Source: Myxococcota bacterium | Lineage (GTDB): Bacteria; Myxococcota; Polyangia; GCA-2747355; JAKLHH01 | DNA: 6,601 nucleotides | NCBI GenBank assembly: GCA_022710245.1 | Contig: JAKLHH010000436.1 | Coordinates: 1 to 6,601, forward strand | Reading direction: 5' to 3' | Shown: positions 1-6,601 of the stretch, piece after piece | Numbering within the stretch: position 1 is the stretch's first letter | Layout: each line of letters opens with the position of its first letter | The notes under the pieces: model-generated | The model's input: only the letters and a program-made list of their open reading frames with translations | The model's database searches: none | What the model was told of the DNA's origin: nothing | Translations under genes and position numbers: made by a program

Positions 1-2361
1 CGCCGCCTGCGCGGCGATGCCGAGCGCGTGGTAGCGTCGCGCGAGCAGCCCCAGCTCGATCCCCTTGCGCTCGATGCTCTGGCAGATCCGCTGGTAGTCG
101 GTCTGCGCCTCCGCTGCCTGACCGAGCAGCAGCCGCGCCTGGGCCAGTCGCAAGCGGAGGTCATCCCGGTTCGGCTGCACCTCGAGGGCCGCGCTGCAGA
201 GCTCGGCGGCGGCCTGGTAGTTGCCGCGCCAGACCATCTCGAAGTCGATCAGCCAGAGCGTGGCGTCGAGCCAGTCGAGGAACTCGCCGTCCGTGGCGCG
301 GACCATGCATCGCTCGATGATCTCGCGCGCCTCCACCGGCGAGCCGAGCAGCACCAGCAGGTCCGCCAGCGGACGGGAGAGGCGGATCTGGTCGCCCGCC
401 TTGGTGATCGCTCGACGGTAGAGATCGAGCGCCGCGTCGACGTCGCCACGGCGCTCGGCCAGCACCCCGCAGGACGTGAGGAGGATGGCGTTGGCCATCG
501 CGTCGTCGCGTTTTCCGAACTCCTTCAGCAGATCGGCGAAGGCCGTGGCGAAGTCGTAGGACTCGGGCGACTGGTGGCAGAGGTCGAGCAAGCTGAAGAG
601 CGGCTCGGTGCGGCCCGGGCGCAGCTGGAGCGCCCAGAGGAGGTACTTGGCGGCCTCCTGGTAGCGCCCGATCCGACGCAGGACGTCGCCCCAGCGCGCG
701 TAGAACTCCGCCTGGTTCGGTCCGCCCCGAACCTGCAGCTGGCGGGCGTAGACCTCGCCCCACGCCGCCGCCTCGGCGTAGTTGCCGTTGCCAGCCAGCG
801 CGTCGAAGAGGGCCAGGGCAGCGGGCATGTTCTCCGGGTTGGTCTCGACGGCGCGCAGGTAGTGCTGGAGCGCGAGGGCTGGTTCGCCGAGCTTGGCGGC
901 GTAGACCTCAGCGATCTGCGCGATCACGTCAGCGCGGTCCTTCGCCTCCGTCCAGACCTCCACCTCCTGCTCGAGGGTCTCGATGACGCGCTCCCAGTCG
1001 CGCCGCCGCGAGTAGAGGTCGCGGAGGCTGTGCAGCGCCGGCACGCAGCCGTGGTGGGCCTGGACGGCTGCCCGGTAGTGCTGGATGGCGGTGTCCTCGT
1101 CCAGATACTTGGTCTCCAGCACGGAGCCGCTCTTGAACCAGAGGAGCGCCTTGGCGGAGCCCTTGAGCTCGTGCTGGATCTGGAGCCGCGTGATGTCGAG
1201 CAGGTCCTTCCAGGCTTCGGTCGACTCGTAGATCCGCCCCAGCGCGTCCATCGCTCGCACGCTCTGCGGCAGCACGGCCAGCGCGCGGCGGTAGAGCTCC
1301 ACCGCCCGCGCGAGATCGAGCGCCTCGCTCAGCGCGCCGGCGCGGAGCAGGCACTCACCCTTGTCGGCGGGCGAGCGGACCCGGTCCGCCCGAGCGACGA
1401 GCAGCTGGACCAGCCGCTCGTGGTCCTGCTTCCGCTCCAGCTTGCGCTCGAGGTAGGCGAACGACTCCGCGTCGGTGGGATCGAGCGCGTAGATCTGCTC
1501 GTAGAGCCGGGTCGTCTCTGCCTCGTCCTTCAGCCGGTGCAGCGCCACCTGCGCGGCACGGTGCAGGGCCGTGACCTGCTCCTCGCGGGTGCGCAGCCCA
1601 CGCGCGCGCCGGTCGAGGACGCCCAGCAGGCGCTGCCAGTCACCCAGCTCTCCGAGGATCCGCTCGAGCTGGGCCGTGGCCTCCTCGTCCTCGGGGCAGA
1701 GCTCCACCACGCGCGCGTAGCAGTCGGCGGCGTCCGGCAGCCGTCCCAGGTGCGAGAGCGCCACCGCTCCCTTGCGCCGCAGCACCTCTGCCAGCTCGCT
1801 CGCCTGGCCAGGCAGCGCGGCCAGCTGGGCGCTGCGCCGCTCGTAGAGCGCATAGAGGTCCTCCCAGCGCTGGTGGGCACCGTACACGCGCTCGGCGTGG
1901 GCCACGGCCTCGGGGCGATCGCCGAACGCGGTGCAGAGCTGCTGGGTGGTGTGGAGTGATGCCGCCTCGTCCTCGAGGCGCTCGCAGGTCGTGCCGAGCT
2001 TGAGCAGCAAGGCCAGCTCCGAGTCGCTGCCGGACGTGGTCCGGAGGCGCCGCTCGAGCACCCGGGCGAGGGCCGCGAGGTCCTCGGCGCCCTCGTAGAG
2101 CCGCTCGAGGGCGATCAGCGCGCCCTCCTCGGCGGATCTACCCTGCTCGCCTCCTTCGGAGGCCCCGCCCTGCTCGCCTCCCGCAGAGGCTCCGCGATGA
2201 AGGGCGAGTTCGCCCTCGAGCGCTGCCTCCAGGTGCCTGGTGGCCGGGAGCGTCTCCTGCAGGCTCGCGTAGAGGTGACCAAGCTCGAGGTGGATCGCGC
2301 GCTGGTCGGCGGCGACCGTCTCGCGCAGCAGCGCCTCCAGCGACACGGCGAGCTCGCGGCT
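1..2361 (-). repeat. ~72-residue protein repeat series within the TPR protein
   Basis: Aligning helix-turn sites of the type [DR]-W-x-x-L gives anchors at residues 817 (RSREL), 908 (GAEDL), W982 (RWEDL), W1058 (DWQRL), H1130 (DHERL), W1200 (AWKDL), W1272 (DWERV), Y1344 (NYAEA), Y1418 (YDFAT), P1491 (SPVEA) and Q1564 (GQAAEA). From 908 onward the steps are 70-76 residues, about two TPR-sized helix pairs each. The step from 817 to 908 is 91, which becomes 73 once the 18-residue tandem insert is removed. The later anchors (1418-1564) are less conserved and the alignment was made by eye. The series continues past the left edge. Confidence 0.6.
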
Positions 2362-4809
2362 GCGCCCGGCCCCCCGGTAGAGCTCGACCATCCGCGCCAG
2401 CGGCTCCGTGGCTCGCGAGCGCGCCGCGGCCCAGCGGTAGCACTCCTCGGCCTCGTCCACCTGGCCGAGCCTCTTCCAGTGGGTGTCCCCGGCGAGGAGA
2501 GCCGCGCTCAGGCTCTCGGCGTCCGAGTCGGCGAGGCGCGCCAGCTGCATGCTGACCGTCGCCAGCGAGCTCCACTGCTGCAGCTCCTCGAAGGCGCGCG
2601 CCAGACCGCGCAGCGCCGTGAGCGAGGCGGAGCGCGGACCCAGGCGGCGCACCAGCTCCTCCCATCGCCCGCTCTCCTCGCAGATCTCGACGATGATCCG
2701 CAGCGCGGGCTCCAGCTGCGGGGAGACCGCGAGCATCTCCTCGGCAGCGGCGAGCGCGGCGTCGAGGTCCTCGTCGCCAGCCTCGCGCTGCCAGAGCTGG
2801 TGACGCAGCCGCGCCAGCTCGAGGAGCAGGCTGACGCGCTCCTCCGGACCGTCCGCCGTCGCCAGCAGCCCCTTCAGCACGGGCAGCAGCTCTCGCTCCC
2901 GCCCGCCGTCCTCGGCGAGCAGCTGCCGCAGGGCACGCAGCGCCCGCTGCTGGTGGGGGAGCAGCACCAGCGCCTCGCGGAACGCTCGCTCCGCGGCTGG
3001 CCGATCGTGGAGCGCGCGCAGCGAGAGCTCGCCGCTCGCGGCCAGCAGCGCGGCGGAGCGAGCGGCCTCGGCACCGCAGCGCGCCGCGCGCTCGAGGAGC
3101 TCCGCGGCGCTCGCCGGCTCGCCCGCGCGCAGCGCGGTGGCCGCCGCCTCCTCGAGGACCTCGCTGTCGTCCGGGCACCGCTCGATGACCTGGCGCATCA
3201 GCCGCAGCCCCTCGGCCGCGCAGCCTCCGTGGACCGCGGCGTGACCCGCGGCGGCGCGGAGGAGGTGAGCACCTGCAGCGCCCAGCGCGTCGGCGAGCTT
3301 GACCAGCGCCGCGGGCAGCTCCGCGAACCGCTCCGCGCGCGCCAGGGTGACGACGACCGCCGCCAGGGTGAGCGGCTCGGCCCGGCCGACCGTGTCCTCG
3401 CCCAGCGCCGCCATCGCCGCGTCGACGTCCACCCGCAGCAGCCCCAGCGCGAACGAGCACACGCTGCGGGAGTCGAGGTCGCCGTCGCTCGCACCGAGCA
3501 CCTGCTCCCAGAGCGCGAGCCTCCCCCGATCGTCCCCGACGGCGCGGCAGACCGAGAGCAGCGACGCAAAGAGGAGCGACAGCGAGCTCGCCGGCGTCTG
3601 TCTGGCTGCCTGCAGCAGCGGCCCCACCCGCGCGGCTTCTCCACGCAGGGCCGCGAGCGCCGACAGCGTCAGCAGACGCTCACGCTCCTCGAGGGCCTCG
3701 CTGCCCTCGGCCGCGGCCCGCAGCGCCGTCCCCAGCTGATCCCAGTCGCGCAGCTCCGCCAGGCAGAGGAGCCGATAGTAGGCGACGAGGCGCATCAGGA
3801 CAGGGTGGCTGACCTGGGCCGGCAGGAGCGCCAGGGCGTCGCTCCAGGCGTCACGGGCGAGGAGGAGCTCGCACGCCCTCAGCTGCAGCAGCGCGCCGAG
3901 CGGAGCCGCGGAGCGCGCGGCCTCCTCCAGGTACAGCGCGACCAGCGAGGTGGGCTGCGTCATCCGGCCTAGCAGCGCGACCAGGCACCGCCAGGTGGCT
4001 GCCGCGGCCTCCCCCGTGAGCCCCAGCTCGGGTGGCATGGAAGGGAGCGTCCCGCCTCCCTCCGCGAACGCTCGCCGCGCCAGCAGGAGCGCGCGCGCCG
4101 CGGCGATCTGCGCGGCGTGGCGCTCCGGGTCGAGCGCCTCGGCGCGGCGCTGCAGTGCTGCCTCGAGCGGCTCATCCCCGCGACCGCGGCAGGCGAGGTC
4201 GAGCAGCAGCTCGGCGGCCAGGGTGGGCTCGACCTCGAGCAAGCCGCGCAGCAACACCGCTCGCTCGGCGTCCCTCCCCAGCCGGTCGCCGAGGATGTGG
4301 GCGGCCGCGAGCTGCCCCGCCTGGTCGCCGGCCCGTGCCGCCTCGGCCGCCGCGGCCCAGTCCCCGTGCAGCGCGAGGTGCAGCGCGCGGAGCAGGCCGT
4401 CGACCAGCTCCGCGACGCCGCCCAGCTCCGCGACGTGCTCCTGTTCGAGCAGCGCCCAGCGGCAGAAGGCCTCGATGGCCACGGGGAGACCGGCGGCCTT
4501 CGCGCCGTGGAGCCACGCGTCGAAGACCTCGGGGGTGCGTCGCTCGAGCGCGACCTGGAAGCCGAGCCAGCTCGACCTCGCGTCCGCCGGCGCCGCGCCG
4601 AGCGCCCGCCAGGCGCCGTCCAGGTCGCGCCGGACCTCGAGCAGCACGAGCGCCAGCCGCAGGCGGTGCGCGGAGTCGTCGCGGGCAGCCGCGAGGATGG
4701 GCAGCAGCTCATCCCAGACGAGGTCTGGCTTAGCGGTGGACGGCGCCCCCTCGGCCAGCCCCAGCGCCAGCCACTCGCTGCCGCCGATCTCCCGCGCCGT
4801 CAGGTTCAT
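1..4809 (-). CDS. Giant tetratricopeptide-repeat protein (3' partial, at least 1603 residues)
   Basis: From ATG 4809 the frame was read codon by codon to base 1 without a stop; the C-terminus lies beyond the left edge. The protein starts MNLTAREIGGSEWLALG, with no signal peptide and no membrane segment seen, so it is probably cytoplasmic. Residues 1 to ~600 are Ala/Leu/Arg-rich helices with only degenerate repeat character. From about residue 600, and clearly after 780, helix pairs carry TPR features: A...Y motifs followed by a Pro turn, as in AVELYRRALAVLPQS (1169-1183), ALQHYLRAVETNPEN (1313-1327) and YQAAAELCSAALEVQPN (1531-1547). An aromatic or equivalent anchor recurs about every 72 residues. 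Residues 873-890 are two copies of a Gly/Glu-rich 9-mer inserted in a loop. TPR solenoids bind proteins, so a scaffold or adaptor role beside the phosphatase is plausible, but no enzymatic domain is visible and no function can be assigned. It begins 19 nt after the phosphatase, probably in one operon. Confidence 0.93.
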   Translation of the reverse strand, partial: MNLTAREIGGSEWLALGLAEGAPSTAKPDLVWDELLPILAAARDDSAHRLRLALVLLEVRRDLDGAWRALGAAPADARSSWLGFQVALERRTPEVFDAWLHGAKAAGLPVAIEAFCRWALLEQEHVAELGGVAELVDGLLRALHLALHGDWAAAAEAARAGDQAGQLAAAHILGDRLGRDAERAVLLRGLLEVEPTLAAELLLDLACRGRGDEPLEAALQRRAEALDPERHAAQIAAARALLLARRAFAEGGGTLPSMPPELGLTGEAAAATWRCLVALLGRMTQPTSLVALYLEEAARSAAPLGALLQLRACELLLARDAWSDALALLPAQVSHPVLMRLVAYYRLLCLAELRDWDQLGTALRAAAEGSEALEERERLLTLSALAALRGEAARVGPLLQAARQTPASSLSLLFASLLSVCRAVGDDRGRLALWEQVLGASDGDLDSRSVCSFALGLLRVDVDAAMAALGEDTVGRAEPLTLAAVVVTLARAERFAELPAALVKLADALGAAGAHLLRAAAGHAAVHGGCAAEGLRLMRQVIERCPDDSEVLEEAAATALRAGEPASAAELLERAARCGAEAARSAALLAASGELSLRALHDRPAAERAFREALVLLPHQQRALRALRQLLAEDGGRERELLPVLKGLLATADGPEERVSLLLELARLRHQLWQREAGDEDLDAALAAAEEMLAVSPQLEPALRIIVEICEESGRWEELVRRLGPRSASLTALRGLARAFEELQQWSSLATVSMQLARLADSDAESLSAALLAGDTHWKRLGQVDEAEECYRWAAARSRATEPLARMVELYRGAGRSRELAVSLEALLRETVAADQRAIHLELGHLYASLQETLPATRHLEAALEGELALHRGASAGGEQGGASEGGEQGRSAEEGALIALERLYEGAEDLAALARVLERRLRTTSGSDSELALLLKLGTTCERLEDEAASLHTTQQLCTAFGDRPEAVAHAERVYGAHQRWEDLYALYERRSAQLAALPGQASELAEVLRRKGAVALSHLGRLPDAADCYARVVELCPEDEEATAQLERILGELGDWQRLLGVLDRRARGLRTREEQVTALHRAAQVALHRLKDEAETTRLYEQIYALDPTDAESFAYLERKLERKQDHERLVQLLVARADRVRSPADKGECLLRAGALSEALDLARAVELYRRALAVLPQSVRAMDALGRIYESTEAWKDLLDITRLQIQHELKGSAKALLWFKSGSVLETKYLDEDTAIQHYRAAVQAHHGCVPALHSLRDLYSRRRDWERVIETLEQEVEVWTEAKDRADVIAQIAEVYAAKLGEPALALQHYLRAVETNPENMPAALALFDALAGNGNYAEAAAWGEVYARQLQVRGGPNQAEFYARWGDVLRRIGRYQEAAKYLLWALQLRPGRTEPLFSLLDLCHQSPESYDFATAFADLLKEFGKRDDAMANAILLTSCGVLAERRGDVDAALDLYRRAITKAGDQIRLSRPLADLLVLLGSPVEAREIIERCMVRATDGEFLDWLDATLWLIDFEMVWRGNYQAAAELCSAALEVQPNRDDLRLRLAQARLLLGQAAEAQTDYQRICQSIERKGIELGLLARRYHALGIAAQAA
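2140..2193 (-). repeat. Two in-frame 27-bp tandem repeats with hairpin potential
   Basis: The units at 2167-2193 and 2140-2166 match at 22 of 27 bases and sit exactly on codon boundaries, encoding GASAGGEQG and GASEGGEQG (residues 873-890 of the TPR protein). The 14-base stretch CCCTGCTCGCCTCC is identical in both (plus strand 2141-2154 and 2168-2181). Each unit contains an inverted repeat: GCCTCC-TTC-GGAGGC at 2149-2163, and the weaker GCCTC-CCGCA-GAGGC at 2176-2190. On the mRNA strand the first is a 6-bp stem with a GAA loop. The segment is a Gly/Glu-rich linker between helices. It could be a slippage-type duplication or a fragment of a small palindromic element; the sequence alone does not decide. 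Confidence 0.75.
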
Positions 4810-4820
4810 CTCGCCCGTCC
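4810..4820 (-). promoter_or_regulatory. Weak ribosome-binding site of the TPR gene
   Basis: The minus strand reads GGACGGGCGAG directly before the ATG at 4809-4807, a purine-rich but imperfect Shine-Dalgarno match. The phosphatase stop codon lies 19 nt upstream of the ATG, so translation is probably helped by ribosomes finishing the phosphatase. The only nearby in-frame alternative, an ATG at 4863, lies inside the phosphatase gene with its AGAAGG abutting the start, so 4809 is preferred. Confidence 0.45.
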
Positions 4821-4828
4821 GGTCTCGC

Positions 4829-6382
4829 TCAGACGACCTTGGCCAGCACAAGCGTGAGGTCATCCTTCTGCGGCACGCCGCCGTAGAAGCCGTGGCACTC
4901 GCGCAGGATCCCCTCGAGGGCCTGCTCGGCGGAGAGCGTGGCGTTGCGCTGCACGAGCTCTCTGAACCGCTTCTCGCCGAACTCCTCTCCGTGGAGGTTC
5001 TCGCACTCGATGACGCCGTCGGTGTACCAGAAGATCCCGTCGCCCGGCTGCACCGTGAGCTCGCGGACCTCGTAGTCACTGGTCACCAGGTCGCCGAGCC
5101 GGTTGCCGCGCACCACGAGCGCCGTCAGCTTCCGGTTGGCGGCGTCGTAGTGGTAGGCGAAGTTGTGACCGGCGTTCCCGTAGTAGAGCGTCCGGGTCGC
5201 GGGATCGAAGATGCTCGCGAAGCACGTCATGACGAACTTGCTCCGCGCGGTGGCGTGGATGGCGGCGTTCATCGCCTGCAGGAGTCGTCGCACGTCGACG
5301 GCGTTCTCGGTCACCGCCAGCATGGTCGAGGTGGCCCCCTGCGCGGCCGCCGTGATCATCGCCGAGCCGACGCCGTGGCCCGTGACGTCTCCTATCACCA
5401 CCAGGGTCTTGTCCGCCGTCAGACGGAAGTGGCTCCACCAGTCCCCTCCGCAGTGGGTGGCGGGCTTGAAGTGTCCCACCAGCTCGAGCCCCGGCAGGTG
5501 GACCAGGCCCGGCTCGGGCACCAGCGTGGCCTGGATCGTGCTGGCCACCGCCAGCTCCTTCTCCATCGCCGCCTTCGCCGTGGTCTCCCGCAGCAGCACG
5601 ACGATCTGCCCGGCCATGTGGTTGAAGCGCTCGGCCAGCAGCCCGATCTCGTCCCTCGAGCTCACGTCGACCCGCGACTCGAGGTCTCCTTGCGCCATGC
5701 GGTCGGCCTGCCGCGCGAGCGCCTGGATCGGCCGCGAGAGGCGGATCCCCTGCATGATGGTCAGGATGACTCCGACGAGGACGGCGATCACGCCGAGGAA
5801 GAGGGTGTTGCGCAGGCTGGCGCGATCCGACTCGGCCCTGAGCGCGACGTTCCTGGCCAGCTCCGCCTCGAGCGAGGCGAGGCTGTAGGCGAGGAAGAGC
5901 GTGCAGAGCCTGCTGCCCGAGACGGTCAGCGGGGAGACGAAGATCAGCTCGCGCTTGCCACCCTCCGCGTGGGTGCTCACGGTGGGCGCCGTCGCCTGCG
6001 CCGCCTGCTGCAGGACCCCGGTCGCCTTGCTCCCGGACCGCCCCGGCGCGCTGTGCGCGAGGACGGTGCCGTTCGGGTCGATCACGGCGACCGCGGCCAC
6101 CCGCTCGTCGGAGCGGCCGGTGTTCTGGATGATGGTCTGCAGCGTCGTGTAGTCGCTCTGGACCAGGGTGATCCGGGTCGCCTCGGCGAGCAGCGCGAGC
6201 TGGGCCTTGCCCGCCGTCTTCAAGCTCTGCGTCATCTCCTGCTCCAGTCGGCGCGAAGCCTCGTCGATCAGCTTGCGGGACTGCAGACGGTTCATGACGC
6301 CGAAGAGCGTGATGACCGCGATGAGGAGGATGGTGCTGGCCGAGATGAGCTTGACGCTGATGCTGATCCCCCGAGTCGCCAT
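4829..6382 (-). CDS. Membrane-bound HAMP-SpoIIE (RsbU-like PP2C) serine/threonine phosphatase
   Basis: This complete 517-residue protein is a signal-transduction phosphatase anchored in the inner membrane. Residues ~10-30 form a first transmembrane helix. Residues ~31-192 form an extracytoplasmic sensor whose core (AVAVIDPNGTVLAHS, 97-111) looks like a Cache/PAS-fold ligand domain. Residues ~194-213 form the second membrane helix. HAMP follows (~213-265, with SRPIQ and DEIGLLAERFN), then a coiled linker containing MEKELAVASTIQATLVPEPG (273-292), typical of RsbU-type enzymes. The catalytic domain (~295-517) carries GGDWW (D314), GDVTGHG (D332), YGNAGHN, YTDGVIE (D455) and KDDLTLV (D507, D508), so the aspartates expected to hold the metals are all present. 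Family members dephosphorylate phosphoserine on STAS-domain anti-sigma antagonists in partner switching; no such partner is encoded here. One oddity is GGDWWSHF where GGDFYD is usual. The ATG is supported by a GGAGGG site, and a 19-nt gap separates this gene from the TPR gene downstream. The family call is very secure; substrate and ligand are unknown. Confidence 0.96.
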   Translation of the reverse strand: MATRGISISVKLISASTILLIAVITLFGVMNRLQSRKLIDEASRRLEQEMTQSLKTAGKAQLALLAEATRITLVQSDYTTLQTIIQNTGRSDERVAAVAVIDPNGTVLAHSAPGRSGSKATGVLQQAAQATAPTVSTHAEGGKRELIFVSPLTVSGSRLCTLFLAYSLASLEAELARNVALRAESDRASLRNTLFLGVIAVLVGVILTIMQGIRLSRPIQALARQADRMAQGDLESRVDVSSRDEIGLLAERFNHMAGQIVVLLRETTAKAAMEKELAVASTIQATLVPEPGLVHLPGLELVGHFKPATHCGGDWWSHFRLTADKTLVVIGDVTGHGVGSAMITAAAQGATSTMLAVTENAVDVRRLLQAMNAAIHATARSKFVMTCFASIFDPATRTLYYGNAGHNFAYHYDAANRKLTALVVRGNRLGDLVTSDYEVRELTVQPGDGIFWYTDGVIECENLHGEEFGEKRFRELVQRNATLSAEQALEGILRECHGFYGGVPQKDDLTLVLAKVV

Positions 6383-6385
6383 GTG

Positions 6386-6391
6386 CCCTCC
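6386..6391 (-). promoter_or_regulatory. Shine-Dalgarno site of the phosphatase gene
   Basis: On the minus strand GGAGGG lies 3 nt before the ATG at 6382-6380, inside the 10-nt gap after the upstream stop codon. It fixes the phosphatase start and shows that this gene is translated from its own strong site, although the gap is short enough for coupled translation. Confidence 0.7.
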
Positions 6392-6392
6392 G

Positions 6393-6601
6393 TCAGCCGA
6401 AGAGATCCGTCTTGGCCCGCAGCAGCTCGCGCTGGGCGGCGTAGAGCCGGCGGCTCACCTCCAGGAGCCGTCGCGTCCGCTCCTGCAGCTCCGTCTCGAG
6501 GCGCTGCTGCTGCCGCGCGCTGGCCTCCATCTGCTGCTGATACTTGACCTGGACGGTGGCCTCGTCGGTGACGTTTCGCTGCACCTCCATCGCGCCGCCC
6601 A
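6393..6601 (-). CDS. 3' end of a probable PAS/PAC-domain signalling protein with C-terminal coiled coil (5' partial)
   Basis: The frame is open to the right edge and ends at a TGA at 6395-6393, giving 68 whole codons. The first visible residues read GGAMEVQRNVTDEA. This resembles the end of a PAS/PAC domain, where a last beta strand leads into an R-[DN]-[IV]-T motif followed by a helix. The remaining ~50 residues are rich in Gln, Glu, Arg and Leu (for example YQQQMEASARQQQRLETELQ) with heptad-like spacing, so a coiled coil is likely; it ends in RAKTDLFG. No kinase, GGDEF or helix-turn-helix domain follows, so any other domain must lie upstream, outside the window. A start at the ATG at 6590 would give a 65-residue protein, but the bases before it (TGGGCGGCGCG) hold no convincing Shine-Dalgarno site and the PAC-like match spans that Met, so it is probably internal. 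The gene ends 10 nt before the phosphatase, suggesting co-transcription and a related signalling role. The PAS call is an inference from a short motif. Confidence 0.6.
   Translation of the reverse strand, partial: GGAMEVQRNVTDEATVQVKYQQQMEASARQQQRLETELQERTRRLLEVSRRLYAAQRELLRAKTDLFG

Noticed and set aside
28..1959. 643-codon plus-strand open frame
   Set aside because: It lies in codon register exactly opposite the TPR gene. Its product is an Arg/Gly/Leu-rich string without domain character, while the minus-strand reading gives clear TPR motifs. It is a shadow of strong GC third-position bias.
2149..2163. GC-rich hairpin considered as a transcription terminator
   Set aside because: It sits inside the open TPR frame, has a stem of only 6 bp and no following U-tract, so it is better explained as part of the 27-bp coding repeat.
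2138..3460. 440-codon minus-strand frame overlapping the TPR gene
   Set aside because: It is out of frame with the TPR gene and gives an Arg/Gly/Ala low-complexity product. The same holds for the minus-strand frames at 3969-4712, 929-1354, 1530-1880 and 161-763.
2197..3972. 591-codon plus-strand open frame
   Set aside because: It is the same antisense register as the first shadow, is compositionally biased (Gln/Arg/Leu/Ala), and no family is recognisable; the minus-strand TPR frame is uninterrupted here.
4810..4828. Gap between phosphatase and TPR gene considered as a promoter
   Set aside because: It is only 19 nt, with no recognisable -35/-10 pair; co-transcription is more likely. Promoter elements inside the phosphatase gene cannot be excluded but none was recognised.
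4807..4863. Earlier in-frame ATG at 4863 as start of the TPR gene
   Set aside because: It would overlap the phosphatase gene, and its AGAAGG abuts the ATG with no spacer. The added residues resemble the phosphatase shadow frame, so the ATG at 4809 is simpler.
3950..6547. 865-codon plus-strand open frame
   Set aside because: It runs antisense across two minus-strand genes, including the unambiguous SpoIIE phosphatase, and is Ser/Arg-rich then charged low-complexity sequence. Length alone means little at this GC content.

Overview
The window is very GC-rich (roughly 70 % by eye) and wall-to-wall coding on the minus strand, with nearly every third codon position G or C. The products are a HAMP-linked SpoIIE/RsbU-type phosphatase, the tail of a probable PAS-domain protein, and a giant tetratricopeptide-repeat (TPR) protein. 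This combination suggests a large-genome, high-GC signalling specialist such as a myxobacterium (Myxococcota). That placement is inferred from composition and protein style; there is no marker gene here.

Transcription runs right to left. (1) At 6601-6393 lies the 3' end of a gene entering from the right. It reads like the last strand of a PAS/PAC domain followed by a long coiled coil. (2) At 6382-4829, 10 nt later and with a strong ribosome-binding site, is a complete 517-residue membrane phosphatase: two transmembrane helices around a ~160-residue extracytoplasmic sensor, HAMP, coiled linker, then PP2C/SpoIIE catalytic domain with its metal-binding aspartates intact. (3) At 4809-1, 19 nt later, starts a TPR protein that stays open for 1603 codons to the left edge, so its C-terminus is unseen. 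It fills almost three quarters of the window. Its frame was followed codon by codon and has no stop. Most other open frames, including plus-strand ones of about 590-865 codons, are shadows of these genes.

The tight spacing makes a single operon likely: sensor (PAS), membrane-bound signal-controlled phosphatase, and a very large cytoplasmic helical scaffold. SpoIIE/RsbU enzymes usually dephosphorylate STAS-domain anti-sigma antagonists, but no STAS protein, anti-sigma kinase or sigma factor is visible here. The substrate, and whether the TPR giant recruits it, are open. The most distinctive sequence detail is an in-frame pair of 27-bp, hairpin-containing direct repeats at 2140-2193. They insert 18 Gly/Glu-rich residues into a loop of an otherwise regular ~72-residue repeat series in the TPR protein. 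There is no intergenic stretch over 20 nt, and no RNA gene, transposon, CRISPR array, promoter or terminator was recognised.
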